From Pseudonocardia sulfidoxydans NBRC 16205 (GTDB lineage: Bacteria; Actinomycetota; Actinomycetes; Mycobacteriales; Pseudonocardiaceae), in the NCBI RefSeq assembly GCF_007989085.1, contig NZ_BJVJ01000013.1:36902-100901 (forward strand): a DNA stretch of 64,000 nt. The letters run 5' to 3'. The notes beneath the pieces were generated by a model. It was given only the letters and a program-made list of their open reading frames with translations. It made no database searches and was not told the DNA's origin. The translations under genes were made by a program, and so were the position numbers. Shown here in pieces: positions 16,961 through 27,889 of this stretch (its first letter is position 1; the number at the start of each line of letters is the position of its first letter).

Positions 16961-18184
16961 TCACGACCCCGCAGGTCGGACCGACTCTCGGCCGTCGGGT
17001 CCGGACAGCCCCAGGGCGGCCAGCGCCGCGAGCGACAGTTCACCCGCCACCGTCGGGTAGCGCCGGAAGTGGGGGATCCTTGCGCAGTCGTCGACGATCG
17101 TCTTCGCGGTCTTGACCAGCGTCGCGGCGTCGGCGTCGGAAAGGCCGGGGCGGGCCACCGTGAGCCAGCGCTGCCATTCGGCCAGATTGTCGGCCTGAAT
17201 CCGGTCGATGCGCTCGCGGGCGGCGTCGGGTAGGTAGAGCCGTTCGGTGAGCCAGACGGCGAGGAGATCGGTCGCGTCGAGTGCGACGCGGACGTACCCG
17301 TCGACGAGCCGGCCGAGAACCGCGGCATCCGGGCCGGGGGTGCGCAGGGCGCGGATCGTCTCCAGGGCCAGCCACTCGTGCAGCCGGGTGACGGCGGCGA
17401 CCAGGACGTCGGCCTTGGTGTCGAAGTAGCGGTACAGGGCCGGCCCGACGACGCCGACCCGGCTGCCGATGTCGTCGATGCCGACGCCCGCGAAGCCTTT
17501 CGCGCGGAACTCGGTCGCCGCGGCAGACACCAGCTGCTCCCGACGGGCCAGCGGGACGCGTTCGGCGGACCGCGCAGGCTCCTCCGCGGCGGGCGCCGCC
17601 GGGGCGTCGATCACCCGCCTGCTCGCCGCGGCGAGCTCCCGGGAGAGATGAGCCCGGGGGAGCGGACTGTCGTAGAACCCGGCGCCGGAGATGACGCTGA
17701 CGATCACCCAGCTGCGGATGTCGGTGACCTGAGCGCCCAGCTCGGGCTGCCGGTCGGCGAGGAGCAGCTGGTCCAGCTGGTCGGCGATCCACCGCGTCCG
17801 GCTCCGGACCAGCCGGAAGTCGTCGGGGTCGAGGTGGCGTGCCTCGCGCTGCCACAGCAGGGAGAGTCGCCGACTGTCCAGCGCGGCCTCGGTGAGCGCG
17901 GCCAACGTGGTGTCCAGGTCGCGTCGCCCGGGTGGCTGCGCGCTCAGCTCCGTGATCGTGTCGACGACGTGTTGCTGATCCTCCAGCACCACGTGGGAGA
18001 GCAAGGCCTGCTTGTTGGCGTAGTGGCGGTACAGGGCGCGGGCCGTGATGCCGCTCGCCTCCGCGATGTCGTCCATGCGCACGGCGTGGAAGCCACGGAC
18101 GCTGAACAGCTCGCCGGCGTTGCGGGCGATCTCGGCCCGCCGGTTGCGTGGCCGCGAACGCGGCGGCGCGCTCGCTGCGTCCAT
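16961..18184 (-). CDS. Tandem double-TetR transcriptional regulator
   Basis: The 407-residue protein consists of two complete TetR modules in a row. The first helix-turn-helix is at about residues 20-60 (MDDIAEASGITARALYRHYANKQAL). The second is at about 220-265 (IDDIGSRVGVVGPALYRYFDTKADVL). Each is followed by an all-helical ligand-binding half. TetR proteins normally act as dimers, so this fusion could act as a covalent dimer. It lies 28 bp downstream of the SMP-30 gene, at the end of the seven-gene catabolic operon that starts at 24623, which it probably controls. Confidence 0.85.
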   Translation of the reverse strand: MDAASAPPRSRPRNRRAEIARNAGELFSVRGFHAVRMDDIAEASGITARALYRHYANKQALLSHVVLEDQQHVVDTITELSAQPPGRRDLDTTLAALTEAALDSRRLSLLWQREARHLDPDDFRLVRSRTRWIADQLDQLLLADRQPELGAQVTDIRSWVIVSVISGAGFYDSPLPRAHLSRELAAASRRVIDAPAAPAAEEPARSAERVPLARREQLVSAAATEFRAKGFAGVGIDDIGSRVGVVGPALYRYFDTKADVLVAAVTRLHEWLALETIRALRTPGPDAAVLGRLVDGYVRVALDATDLLAVWLTERLYLPDAARERIDRIQADNLAEWQRWLTVARPGLSDADAATLVKTAKTIVDDCARIPHFRRYPTVAGELSLAALAALGLSGPDGRESVRPAGS

Positions 18185-18212
18185 GCCGTGGCCTCCTCCC
18201 GCCGCACGGATC

Positions 18213-19069
18213 CTAGCGAGGGAGTCCGGTCCGTCCGACCGACGCGGTGGCGATCGCGCCCTTGGACTGCCCCTGGACGAACTCCTCGAGCGTGGTGGCG
18301 TTGCAGCTCATGTACAGCGTGGCGAGGTCGTCGCCGCCGAAGGCGCATGCGACGGCCTGCGCCCCCGTCACCGGCACCTTGTCGGTGAGCTCGCCACCCT
18401 CGACCACGCGGAAGAAGCCGGCGTCGTCGCCCGTGGTGAGCGCGTTGCCGAACCAGACGCCGCCGTCGGTGTCGAGGGCGATGCCGTCCGGCATGAACGT
18501 CTCCGGCAGCTGCGCCCAGACCTGCTGGTTCGACAGGGTGCCGTCGGTCGCGCGGTCGTAGGCGGTGATGCGGTGCAGGAAGGTCTCCGCGAGCAGCAGG
18601 CGTCCGTCGGCGGCGAGGGCCATTCCGTTGGGGAACAGCACCTCGCCGTCGACGCGGTGTACGGCGCCCAGCGGGTCGATGTGGGCCAGCGCAGTCGGCT
18701 TCGGCTCCTCCGTCCCGACAGCGAACCCGAAGTTGCCGACGTAGGCGTGACCGTCAGGAGCCACCAGCAGATCGTTCCCGGGGCCGCCCGCGAGGGGGCT
18801 GAAGTCGGCGTAGATGCTCAGTGAGCCGTCCGGGCCGATCCGCTGGACCGTCGCGTCGGCCTGGGAGACCACGAGCGGGGTGCCGTCGGGCAGGAACCCC
18901 AGCCCCGACGGCGCCCCCGGTACCTCGGCGACCGTGGTGGCCACGCCGTCAGGGGCGAAGGTCAGAACCGTGCCGGCGAAGAAGTCGCTGGCCCACAGCG
19001 CGCTCTCGTGCCAGCGCAGGCCCTCGAGGAAGCGGTGCCCGGAGGCGAGCTCGGTCAGGCGGTGCAGCA

Positions 19070-19073
<4 letters not shown>
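18213..19073 (-). CDS. SMP-30/gluconolactonase family protein
   Basis: This 286-residue six-bladed beta-propeller protein shows the family pattern: RWHESALWASDFFAGTV early, then FLPDGTPLVVS, PGNDLLVAPDGHAYVGNFGF, LFPNGMALAADGRLLLAE and FMPDGIALDTDGGVWFGNAL. Acidic residues that bind the catalytic divalent metal are present in these repeats. SMP-30 proteins hydrolyse lactones. The ATG overlaps the CoA-ligase stop in ATGA. In an operon of acyl-CoA genes, a lactonase fits opening of a ring lactone made upstream, possibly by oxidation with the LLM enzyme. That pathway idea is inference. Confidence 0.85.
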
Positions 19074-20670
<1,597 letters not shown>

Positions 20671-20674
<4 letters not shown>

Positions 20675-21714
20675 CTCGGACTCCCGGTGGTCAGCAGCGC
20701 GGTGCCGATCCGGTGCTGCAGCTCGGTCGCGTCGCCGTACCAGCCGCGCAGCGCCAGGGCGCGGCGGTAGTACCAGCTCACGTCGGCCTCGGTGGTGAAG
20801 CCCATGCCGCCGTGCAGCTGGATCGCGTCCTCGCAGACCTGTACCGCTGCGTCGGCGGCGTGGGCCTTGGCCGTCGCCGAGATCAGGTCCAGGTCCGCGT
20901 CCGACACGCCATCGGCGTCGGCGAGGGCGGCCAGACACAGATTGTTCAGGCTGGTCGACCGGGCGGACATGTCGGCGGCGAGATGCTTGACGGCCTGGAA
21001 GGTGCCGATCGGCCTGCCGAACTGCTCGCGTTGCGCGACGTACTCGACGGTGCGGTCGAGGGCTCCTCGTGCGACGCCGCTGAGCTCGCACGCGAGCAGC
21101 AGCCGCGCCCACGCGCGGATCCGGTCGACGAGTCCGCCGTCGGCGAGGACCCTGCGCACGACCGTGCCGTCGAAGCAGACGCGGCCGAACGCGGTCCCCG
21201 GATCGGCGCTGTCGAGAGCCTCGATGCGCACCCCGGGGGCGTCCGGGTCGACCAGACAGACCGTCCCGCCGACGAGGACCACCAGGACGCCCGCCTGCAC
21301 GGCGAAACGCACGGCGTCGACGGTGCCGTCGAGCTCGCGTCCGGTCAACGCGAGCGTGCCCAGGTCGTCCACCCAGTCGTGCGTGACGCCCGGGTCCACG
21401 AGTGCGGCGGGGATGCCGGCGGGGTCCGGGGTGAGGCCCTCGACCAGCGCCGGGAGCAGGCTGTTCTCCAGCTGCGGCCCGACGACGAGGTGCCGCCCGT
21501 ACTCCATGAAGACGCGGCCGAGGTCGGCGGGCGACGCCCCGATCCCGCCACGCTCCTCGGGCACGGCGAGCGAGTACCACCCGAGGTCGGCGAGCTCGGC
21601 GGAGAGGCGCGTGTCCCAGCCTCCGGCGTCGAGGAGCTTGCGACGGCGGTCGCCGTCGTAGGTCCGGGTCAGGTAGTCGTCCACTGCGGACGCGAGGTCG
21701 TCGTGCTCAGCCAC
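20671..21714 (-). CDS. Acyl-CoA dehydrogenase, short form
   Basis: GTG 21714 (MAEHDDLASAVDDYL) overlaps the end of the preceding dehydrogenase gene by 8 bp and gives 347 residues. The fold is recognisable by DAGGWDTRLSAELADLGWYSLAVPEERGG-type N-terminal helices and by the C-terminal region AREQFGRPIGTFQAVKHLAADM-like sequence and QLHGGMGFTTEADVSWYYRRA. The middle beta domain is compact. Paired short and long dehydrogenase genes in tandem are typical of the alpha2beta2 acyl-CoA dehydrogenases of steroid and cyclic-acid catabolism in actinomycetes, so this and the next gene probably form one heteromeric flavoenzyme. Confidence 0.85.
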
Positions 21715-22852
21715 GGGGCAGTCCCAGGAGTCGTTCGGCCACGATGGTGCGTTGGATCTGGCTGGAACCGCCGTAGATGGACGCGGCCCGCGAGTACAGG
21801 TGCTCGTGGGCCCATCGTCCGGAGCCCAGCCCTGCCGGCCGGGAGCCCGGCACCGCGCGCAGCGGTCCCAGCAGCGCGGCGATCTCGGCGAACACGGTCT
21901 GCTCGACCTCGTTGAGCACGAGTTTGTCAACCGAGTCCACGGGGGTCGGGCCCGCGTCGGCGAGCAACCGTTCGGTGGTCCGGCGGGTCTGGGCGTCGAG
22001 GACCCGCATGGCGACGTGCGCGCGCCCGACCGCGGCCCGGGCCCGGTGACCGAGGGTGCCCCGGCTCCGGAGCGCGTCGACGGCGTCCTCCAGCGCGACC
22101 TCCAGCTCCACCCTGCGACGCAGGGTCGCGGCTCCGCGCTCACTGCCCAGGGTGTGAGTGGCGATCGCCCAGCCCTCGTTCTCCGCGCCGAGCAGGTTGC
22201 GCCGCGGCACCCGGACCTCGTCGAGGAAGACCTCGCAGAACTCCTGGTCGCCGGTCATCTGCCGGATCGGGCGGGCTGTGATGCCGGGACTCGCCATGTC
22301 GACGAGCAGGTAGCTGATGCCCGCCTGCTTGCGGACCGAGGGGTCGGTGCGGACGAGAAGGGCACACCACTGCGCCTTGTGCGCCCAGCTGGTCCAGATC
22401 TTCTGGCCGGTGACCAGCAGATCGGCTCCGTCGGCGACCGCGCGGGTGCGCAGTGAGGCGAGGTCGGACCCGGCGTCGGGCTCGGAGAAGCCCTGGCACC
22501 AGATGTCGTCCCCGGAGAGCAGGCGGGGCAGCAGCTCGCGGCGTTGCTCGTCCGTGCCGTAGCGGTCGATCGACGGCCCGACGACCTCCAGCCCGATCAG
22601 CCCGACGGGCTGAGGTGCCCGCGCCCGGACGAGCTCCTCGACGAACACGAGCTGGTGAGCGTGGGTCAGGCCGCTCCCGCCCGCCTCCCGCGACCACGCG
22701 AGCCCGACCCAGCCCGCGTCGAACAGGGTTCGCTGCCAGCGCCGCAACACGTCGAACCGGGCGTCCGGGTCCGCCGGGACCTCGAGCGGACCGACGTCGG
22801 CGAGCCAGGACCTGGCGCGGGCCCGGAATTCCTCCAGCGACTCCACGGTCAC
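21707..22852 (-). CDS. Acyl-CoA dehydrogenase, long form
   Basis: GTG 22852 overlaps the enoyl-CoA hydratase stop (GTGA), giving 381 residues. It has the complete family signature: GEPDAGSD-like FSEPDAGSDLASLRTRA in the FAD-binding loop, WTSWAHKAQWCALLVRT, FCEVFLDEVRVP and the C-terminal IYGGSSQIQRTIVAERLLGL, where the usual catalytic-base region lies. It oxidises an acyl-CoA to the enoyl-CoA using FAD. It likely works with the short form encoded immediately downstream. Confidence 0.88.
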   Translation of the reverse strand: MTVESLEEFRARARSWLADVGPLEVPADPDARFDVLRRWQRTLFDAGWVGLAWSREAGGSGLTHAHQLVFVEELVRARAPQPVGLIGLEVVGPSIDRYGTDEQRRELLPRLLSGDDIWCQGFSEPDAGSDLASLRTRAVADGADLLVTGQKIWTSWAHKAQWCALLVRTDPSVRKQAGISYLLVDMASPGITARPIRQMTGDQEFCEVFLDEVRVPRRNLLGAENEGWAIATHTLGSERGAATLRRRVELEVALEDAVDALRSRGTLGHRARAAVGRAHVAMRVLDAQTRRTTERLLADAGPTPVDSVDKLVLNEVEQTVFAEIAALLGPLRAVPGSRPAGLGSGRWAHEHLYSRAASIYGGSSQIQRTIVAERLLGLPRG

Positions 22853-23622
22853 CGCCCCGTGTAGACCGGGTTGCGGCGCTCGAGGAACGCGTTGACGGCC
22901 TCCTTGGAGTCCGCGTAGCCCGACAGCTCGCGTGTCTTGCCCTGTTCGAACTCGTAACCGGTCTTGAGATCGCGGTACTCGATGCCGTTGAGGCTGCGCT
23001 TCGCGAGCCGCAGCGTGACGGGGCTGTGCCGCCCGATCGACCGGGCCAGCTCCCGGGCCGTGTCGAGGAGCTGCGCCTGCGGAACGATGTCGACGATCCC
23101 GCCGTAGGGCAGCAGCTGCTCCGCCGGGTAGAGGTCGCCGGTGTAGTGCATCAGCCGCACCATGCCCTGCGGCACCAGCCGGGAGAGGTGCTTCGCGCCA
23201 CCGAGAACTCCCACGTTGACCTCGGGCGTGGCGAACCGGGCTCCCTCCGCGGCGACGAGGAGGTCGCACGAGGCCGCGATGGCCAGACCGGTACCGACGG
23301 CGACGCCGTGCACCGCGGCGATCACCGGGTACGACGAGTCGTAGATCGCCCAGAACGCCTCCCGGGCCCGCTCCAGCTGCGTCGGCGCGTTGCCCGGGTC
23401 GAGTGTCTGGAAGTCGGCAAGGTCGTTGCCCGCACAGAAGTGCTTGCCCCGCCCCGCCAGCACCACCACCCTCGCCTCCGGGAGGTACTCCTCCACGTTG
23501 CTGAAGAAGGTGTGGATCTCGCGGTAGAACTGCTGGTCGACCGCGTTCACGGGCGGCCGGTTCAACCACACGGTGGCGACCGGGCCGTCGGTCTGCCAGT
23601 CGAGGAACGTCAGGTCCTGCAT
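22849..23622 (-). CDS. Enoyl-CoA hydratase/isomerase
   Basis: The 257-residue crotonase-fold protein carries VVLAGRGKHFCAGNDLADF (first oxyanion-hole strand) and IAAVHGVAVGTGLAIAASCDLLVA (second), followed by ARFATPEVNVGVLGGAKHLSRLV. The first glutamate of the classical hydratase pair is replaced by a non-acidic residue in this loop, so an isomerase or other crotonase reaction is possible. It is second in the operon, 26 bp after the LLM gene. It should act on the enoyl-CoA made by the neighbouring dehydrogenase pair. Confidence 0.85.
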   Translation of the reverse strand: MQDLTFLDWQTDGPVATVWLNRPPVNAVDQQFYREIHTFFSNVEEYLPEARVVVLAGRGKHFCAGNDLADFQTLDPGNAPTQLERAREAFWAIYDSSYPVIAAVHGVAVGTGLAIAASCDLLVAAEGARFATPEVNVGVLGGAKHLSRLVPQGMVRLMHYTGDLYPAEQLLPYGGIVDIVPQAQLLDTARELARSIGRHSPVTLRLAKRSLNGIEYRDLKTGYEFEQGKTRELSGYADSKEAVNAFLERRNPVYTGR

Positions 23623-23648
23623 GGGGTCGGAGTCCTCCGGTCGAGGTG

Positions 23649-24623
23649 TCAGCGGTGGTAGGCGGCGGCGAACGCCTCGAGCTCACGGGGGATGTCGCCG
23701 CCCGCCGGCTGGAAGTGGACCCAGTCGCAGCCGGCCTTCTCGAGCTCTGCGAACCGGTCCCGCCACTGGTCACGGGACAGCGCGAGCCCGGCCGCGGTCA
23801 GCACCTCGCCGTTCACGAAGGGACGGTCGATGTCGTTGACGCCGACCACGTGCCGGTCGTGCAGGGCGATGTGACGGACATTCTCCGGGATGTGGTCGTA
23901 GGCCGCGGCCCAGGCATGACCCGCCTCGCCCAGCAGCTCGTCGATCACCCCGTGCTCGACGGCCCAGTGCAGGAACAGCCCGGCGCCGTGGCCCGCGGCG
24001 TCGATCGCCCGGGCGGAGCCCGGATCCTCGCCGTCGTCGAGCACCGTGCCGATCAGCATCATCATCTGCGTGGGGAAGTCGGGCTCGGGCACGGTGATCC
24101 GGAACAGCTCCGCTCCGAGGTCCTGGGCGACCCGGGTTCCCTTCGGTCCCTCACCGGCGACACCCCAGGCGACAGCGATCGGCAGTGCCGGGCCGAACCG
24201 CACGTCGGGGTGGATGAGCTGCATGATCGCGCCCTCCCACTCGACCTGTTCCCCACGCAGCAGCGCCTGTACGACCTCGGTGTAGTGCTGGACCTGCGCC
24301 CAGGGAACCGGAGGCCTGCCCATGGCGAGCCGGCCGGTGAAGCCGCTCCCGACCCCGATCAGGACCCGGTCGGACCCGGCCGCGTGGACCAGCGTGGTGA
24401 TCGCCGAGGCAGTGACCATCGGATGGCGCAGGCTCGGGATCAGCACCCCCGGCCCGAGAACGATCCGGTCGGTCCGTTCGGCCGCCTGGTTGAGGATCAT
24501 CCAGACGTCCGGGTACAACGCGGGCGAGTCGTAGCACAGCGCCCGCTCATAACCGAGCCCCTCCGCGATGCGGATGTGCTCCGGAGTCTCCAGCGACGTG
24601 GCGAACGAGCATCCCAGCTTCAT
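23649..24623 (-). CDS. LLM-class flavin/F420-dependent oxidoreductase
   Basis: ATG 24623 gives 324 residues of a luciferase-like TIM barrel. The segments GYERALCYDSPALYPDVW, RIVLGPGVLIPSLRHPMVTASAI and RVLIGVGSGFTGRLAMG are typical of LLM oxidoreductases, including the F420-binding branch common in actinomycetes. It is the first gene of the minus-strand catabolic operon and has its own promoter-like sequence upstream. It may be a monooxygenase or F420-dependent reductase that starts degradation of the operon substrate. The cofactor cannot be decided from sequence alone. Confidence 0.85.
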   Translation of the reverse strand: MKLGCSFATSLETPEHIRIAEGLGYERALCYDSPALYPDVWMILNQAAERTDRIVLGPGVLIPSLRHPMVTASAITTLVHAAGSDRVLIGVGSGFTGRLAMGRPPVPWAQVQHYTEVVQALLRGEQVEWEGAIMQLIHPDVRFGPALPIAVAWGVAGEGPKGTRVAQDLGAELFRITVPEPDFPTQMMMLIGTVLDDGEDPGSARAIDAAGHGAGLFLHWAVEHGVIDELLGEAGHAWAAAYDHIPENVRHIALHDRHVVGVNDIDRPFVNGEVLTAAGLALSRDQWRDRFAELEKAGCDWVHFQPAGGDIPRELEAFAAAYHR

Positions 24624-24658
24624 TGTCGGGTCTCCCGGTCGAAGGTGTCGAGACTGCA

Positions 24659-24687
24659 AGTTAGGTGTACCGGCTCAGACTTGTCAA
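24659..24687 (-). promoter_or_regulatory. Promoter-like sequence for the LLM operon
   Basis: On the minus strand, TTGACA (24687-24682) is followed after 17 bp by CTAACT (24664-24659), 36 bp before the ATG at 24623. The -35 box is perfect and the -10 box is weak. The region is also AT-richer than its surroundings. It lies in the 158-bp gap shared with the divergent Dabb gene. Confidence 0.45.
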
Positions 24688-24781
24688 TCATCGATAACTG
24701 GCGAAGGCGACTATCGTGCTGGTCACGAGGTTGGCTGCAGGCTAATGTCCATGACTACTCACTGATGCAACGGAGGTCGCC

Positions 24782-25075
24782 ATGCTCGTGCACTGCCTCA
24801 CGGTCAGGTTCACGCCGTCGGCGAGCGCCGCCGACGTCGGAGCCTTCCGCGATGCGATCGGTCGGCTGCCGGGCCAGGTGGACTTCCCCCTCCGCACCCG
24901 GCAGGGCCCCGACCTCGGGGAGCGCGCGACGAACGCCGACTACGCGGTGGTCAGCGAGTTCGCGAACGTCGAGGACTTCCGCCGGTACCTCACCCATCCA
25001 GCACACCTCGCGGTGCCCCGCGACCACGTCGAGTCCGCGCACAGCGTCCAGTTCATCGTCGACGACCTCGACTGA
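24782..25075 (+). CDS. Dabb (stress-responsive A/B barrel) family protein
   Basis: The protein is 97 residues and starts at an ATG with GGAGG seven bases upstream. It has the Dabb pattern: VHCLTVRFTPSASAADVGAF at the start, DYAVVSEFANVEDFRRYLTHPAH in the middle and VQFIVDDLD at the end. Dabb proteins are small dimeric ferredoxin-like barrels; some are cyclases or monooxygenase-like enzymes. It diverges from the LLM operon and may share its control. Confidence 0.85.
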   Translation: MLVHCLTVRFTPSASAADVGAFRDAIGRLPGQVDFPLRTRQGPDLGERATNADYAVVSEFANVEDFRRYLTHPAHLAVPRDHVESAHSVQFIVDDLD

Positions 25076-25203
25076 TGCACGGGCCGCGTTCGACCGAGCA
25101 GGTCGCGTAACGTCCTGTGGACGGAGCGCGAAGCCCCCGACGCGCCAAGGCCTGACGCGGAGATCCCGTGGTCGAGGTGTGCGACCCCGGTGTGACGCAG
25201 GAG

Positions 25204-26220
25204 TCAGCCGGTACCGCGGAGGTCGCCGATCCCCAGGTCACCGTGTGCGTGCGCGGGGTCGGGCTCGTCGGCGACAGCGGCGGTGCGGGCGGGGGGCGGG
25301 TCGTCGAGCATCGCCGTCGACGGCACGAAGAACAGGTTGCCAGTCACGGCCGTCGAGAACTCCAGGAGCCGGTCGGTGTTGCCCTCCGGCTCGCCGACGA
25401 ACATCCGCTGCAGCATGCGCTCCGGGACGTCGGGGTCGGCGGCGTAGCCGATGAAGTACGTGCCGTACTCGCCGTCGGCGATGGAGCCGAAGGGCATGTT
25501 GTCGCGCAGGATCTCCCGCTCGGTGCCGTCCTCCTCGACGATCGTCGTCAGCGCGACGTGCGAGTCCGTGGGCTTGGTGGCGTCGTCGAGCTCGACGTCG
25601 TCGAGCATCCGACGGCCGACGGCGTGCTCACGGGCCTCGACGCTGGTCGCCTGCCACCCGTCGAGGTCGTGCAGGTACTTCTGCGTCATGACGTAGGTGC
25701 CGCCCGCGAAGTCGGGGTCCTCGTCGCCGACCAGGACGGCGGCCGCGGCGTCGTCGCCGACGGGGTTCTCGGTGCCGTCGACGAACCCGAGCAGGTCGCG
25801 GCGGTCGAAGTAGCGGAACCCGTGCACCTCGTCGATGACCTCGACGGCGTCGCCGAGCCGGGTCCGCACGAGCCGGGCCAGCTCGAAGCACGGGAACAGC
25901 CGCAGCGCGCGCAGGTGCAGGAACAGGTCGCCGGGTGTCGACGGCGCGTGGTGGCGCGCCCCGCGGACCTCGCGGAACGGGTGCAGGGCTGCGGGGCGGG
26001 GGCCGTCGAACGTGCGGTCCCACAGCTCGGCTCCGACGCCGACGATGCAGGTCAGACCTTCGTCGGGGAGGCGGAAGCCGACGGAGCGGACGAGGCCTCC
26101 CAGCTCCGGGAGCAGGTCGCGGACGGCCTGCTCGGCGCCCTCGGCCACGGTCAGGGTGAGGAACACCGCGCTCTCGGTGAGCGGTGAGAGCACCGCCTGC
26201 GGCTGGGGGTCCACCGGCAC
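25204..26220 (-). CDS. Dyp-type (dye-decolorizing) heme peroxidase
   Basis: GTG 26220 has GGAG seven bases upstream and gives 338 residues. The DyP signature GFVDGTENP is at 145-153, with distal Asp148. The proximal heme ligand is His221 (TDSHVAL), and distal Arg239 and Asn241 are in LRDNMPFG. The insert GGTYVMTQKYLHDLDGW points to the B-type branch (YfeX/DypB). There is no Tat signal, so it is probably cytoplasmic, unless it is packaged. DypB-type enzymes are often encapsulin cargo, but no encapsulin gene is nearby. Confidence 0.88.
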   Translation of the reverse strand: MPVDPQPQAVLSPLTESAVFLTLTVAEGAEQAVRDLLPELGGLVRSVGFRLPDEGLTCIVGVGAELWDRTFDGPRPAALHPFREVRGARHHAPSTPGDLFLHLRALRLFPCFELARLVRTRLGDAVEVIDEVHGFRYFDRRDLLGFVDGTENPVGDDAAAAVLVGDEDPDFAGGTYVMTQKYLHDLDGWQATSVEAREHAVGRRMLDDVELDDATKPTDSHVALTTIVEEDGTEREILRDNMPFGSIADGEYGTYFIGYAADPDVPERMLQRMFVGEPEGNTDRLLEFSTAVTGNLFFVPSTAMLDDPPPARTAAVADEPDPAHAHGDLGIGDLRGTG

Positions 26221-26361
26221 CGTGCGTCTCCGATCGTCGGACCGCCGAGCCTGCCCCGGCGTCCGCGGACGATCATGCCGTTTGCACGGCCCGTGCGTCG
26301 AGACCAACGCCAGTGCTGTCCGCCCGCTCGCCGGCAGCACTCCTGTCGGTCTCGACGGCGG

Positions 26362-27384
26362 TCAGGACGCCTTGCGGACTGCTGCGGCCAGCTCGTCTCG
26401 GGTCATGGAGGAGCGGCCGCGGATGTCGAGCTTCTTGGCCAGCGCGGTGAGCTCGGTCTTCGTGGCGCCGTCGATGTCCGGGGCCTTCCCCGTCTTCTTC
26501 CCGGCGGCCTTCTTCCGCGCTGTCTGCTTCTGCGGCGGCTTCTTTCCTGGTGACTTCGTCCCTGGCGTCTTCTTCCCGGGTGCCTTCTTCCTGCCGGTGC
26601 CCGGTGTGCGTCCCCGCGCCTGCTCGACGCTGCGCTCCAGCGCCGCGAGCAGGTCGGACATCTCCGTCGCGTCCGGCGGCTCGGCCTCGACGACGGTCTC
26701 GTTGCCGGCCACCTTGTCCTCGATCAGCTTCTCGACGCGGTCGCGGTAGGTGTCGCGGTACCGCGTGGGGTCCCAGTCGGTGCTCATGGAGTCGATCAGG
26801 CTCGTCGCCATCTGCAGCTCCTTGCCCTTGACCTCGACGCGCCCCGGGACGTCGAGGTCGTCGGTGTCGCGCACCTCGTCGGCGAAGAACAGCGTCTGCA
26901 GGACGAGCAGGTCCCCGTCGGGTCGCACCGCGGCCAGGTACTCCTTGCCACGCATCACGAACGTGCCGATACCGGCGCGGCCGGTCTCCTCCATCGCGCG
27001 ACGCAGCAGCGCGTAGGGCCGCGCGTACTGCTCCTCGGTGGGTGCGAGCCGGTAGGTGCGCTGGTACCAGATCGGGTCGATGTCGGAGAGCTCGACGAAG
27101 TCGCTGATCTCCAGATTGCGTGACCGGCCGGGGGCGATGGCGTCGAGCTCCTCGGGGTCGATGACGACGTGTTCGCCGTCGCCGACGTCGGCGCCCTTGA
27201 CGATGTCGTCGAACTCGACCTCGTCGCCGGTGCGCTCGTTGACGCGCTTGTTGCGGACACGGTCGGAGGTGCCGCGTTCGAACTGGTGGAAGTGGACGGT
27301 GTGGTCGCCGGTCGCCGTGTGCAGGCCGACGGGGATCGACACCAGGCCGAACGTGATCGAGCCCGTCCAGATCGCGCGTGCCAT
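26362..27384 (-). CDS. ku: Ku protein, non-homologous end joining
   Basis: The 340-residue protein opens with MARAIWTGSITFGLVSIPVG, the hallmark of bacterial Ku, and carries the beta-barrel core up to about residue 250. The C-terminal extension is a Lys/Pro-rich tail (repeats of GKK, PGKK, ARKKA) followed by a small SAP/Rho-N-like helical segment ending TRDELAAAVRKAS. Such tails add DNA-binding or LigD-recruiting capacity. Ku binds double-strand ends and recruits LigD, but no ligD gene is in this window. Confidence 0.92.
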   Translation of the reverse strand: MARAIWTGSITFGLVSIPVGLHTATGDHTVHFHQFERGTSDRVRNKRVNERTGDEVEFDDIVKGADVGDGEHVVIDPEELDAIAPGRSRNLEISDFVELSDIDPIWYQRTYRLAPTEEQYARPYALLRRAMEETGRAGIGTFVMRGKEYLAAVRPDGDLLVLQTLFFADEVRDTDDLDVPGRVEVKGKELQMATSLIDSMSTDWDPTRYRDTYRDRVEKLIEDKVAGNETVVEAEPPDATEMSDLLAALERSVEQARGRTPGTGRKKAPGKKTPGTKSPGKKPPQKQTARKKAAGKKTGKAPDIDGATKTELTALAKKLDIRGRSSMTRDELAAAVRKAS

Positions 27385-27502
27385 GCCCGGTCCTCCTCGT
27401 CGGCCGTTGCGTCCGCATCGGACGTACCCGCAACGGGCCCTGTTCCACACGCGGGCCGTAGCCTGCCGCAGGCGGGTCCGGACGGCGCGAGGAGCAGACG
27501 CG

Positions 27503-27889
27503 ATGACGTTGGAGAACTGGGCCGCCCCGATGCCCGAGGTGCCGCTGGTGACGATCGGCGACATCGCCGTCACACCGTCGTGGGTGGTGACCCCGGCCGG
27601 GCAGGCGCCCGTCGGGCAGGCGCAGTGGTTCGTGACGGACATGTCCGTCACGACGCAGGAGATCCCGACGTGGGCGGTCGTCTGCGCGGTGCTCTTCTTC
27701 CTGGTGTGCTTCCTCGGGCTGCTGTTCCTGCTGGCGAAGGAGACGCGCACGCGAGGTTCGGTGCAGGTCGTCGTGCAGGCGCCGGGGCTGATGCACTCGA
27801 CGCAGCTGCCTGTCTGGTCGCTGCACCAGGTCCACGACGTGCATGCCCGCGTCAACTACGCCCGCACGGTCTCGGCTTCGGCGCGGTGA
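27503..27889 (+). CDS. Small membrane protein of a conserved actinobacterial family, function unknown
   Basis: ATG 27503 is preceded by GAGGAG and gives 128 residues. There is one strong membrane helix at about 56-78 (VVCAVLFFLVCFLGLLFLLA) after an extracytoplasmic-looking N-terminus, and a conserved C-terminal part ending HARVNYART. From memory, similar proteins occur widely in actinobacteria as uncharacterised genes, often before a DUF2752 gene as here. Its TGA overlaps the GTG of that gene. It diverges from ku with a 118-bp gap. Confidence 0.65.
   Translation: MTLENWAAPMPEVPLVTIGDIAVTPSWVVTPAGQAPVGQAQWFVTDMSVTTQEIPTWAVVCAVLFFLVCFLGLLFLLAKETRTRGSVQVVVQAPGLMHSTQLPVWSLHQVHDVHARVNYARTVSASAR

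Noticed and set aside
25204..26220. DyP peroxidase as encapsulin cargo
   Set aside because: No encapsulin gene is adjacent, and the C-terminus (GDLGIGDLRG) only loosely resembles a cargo tag, so I did not claim it.
26362..27384. Complete NHEJ locus
   Set aside because: Only ku is present; no LigD polymerase, nuclease or ligase gene lies in the window.
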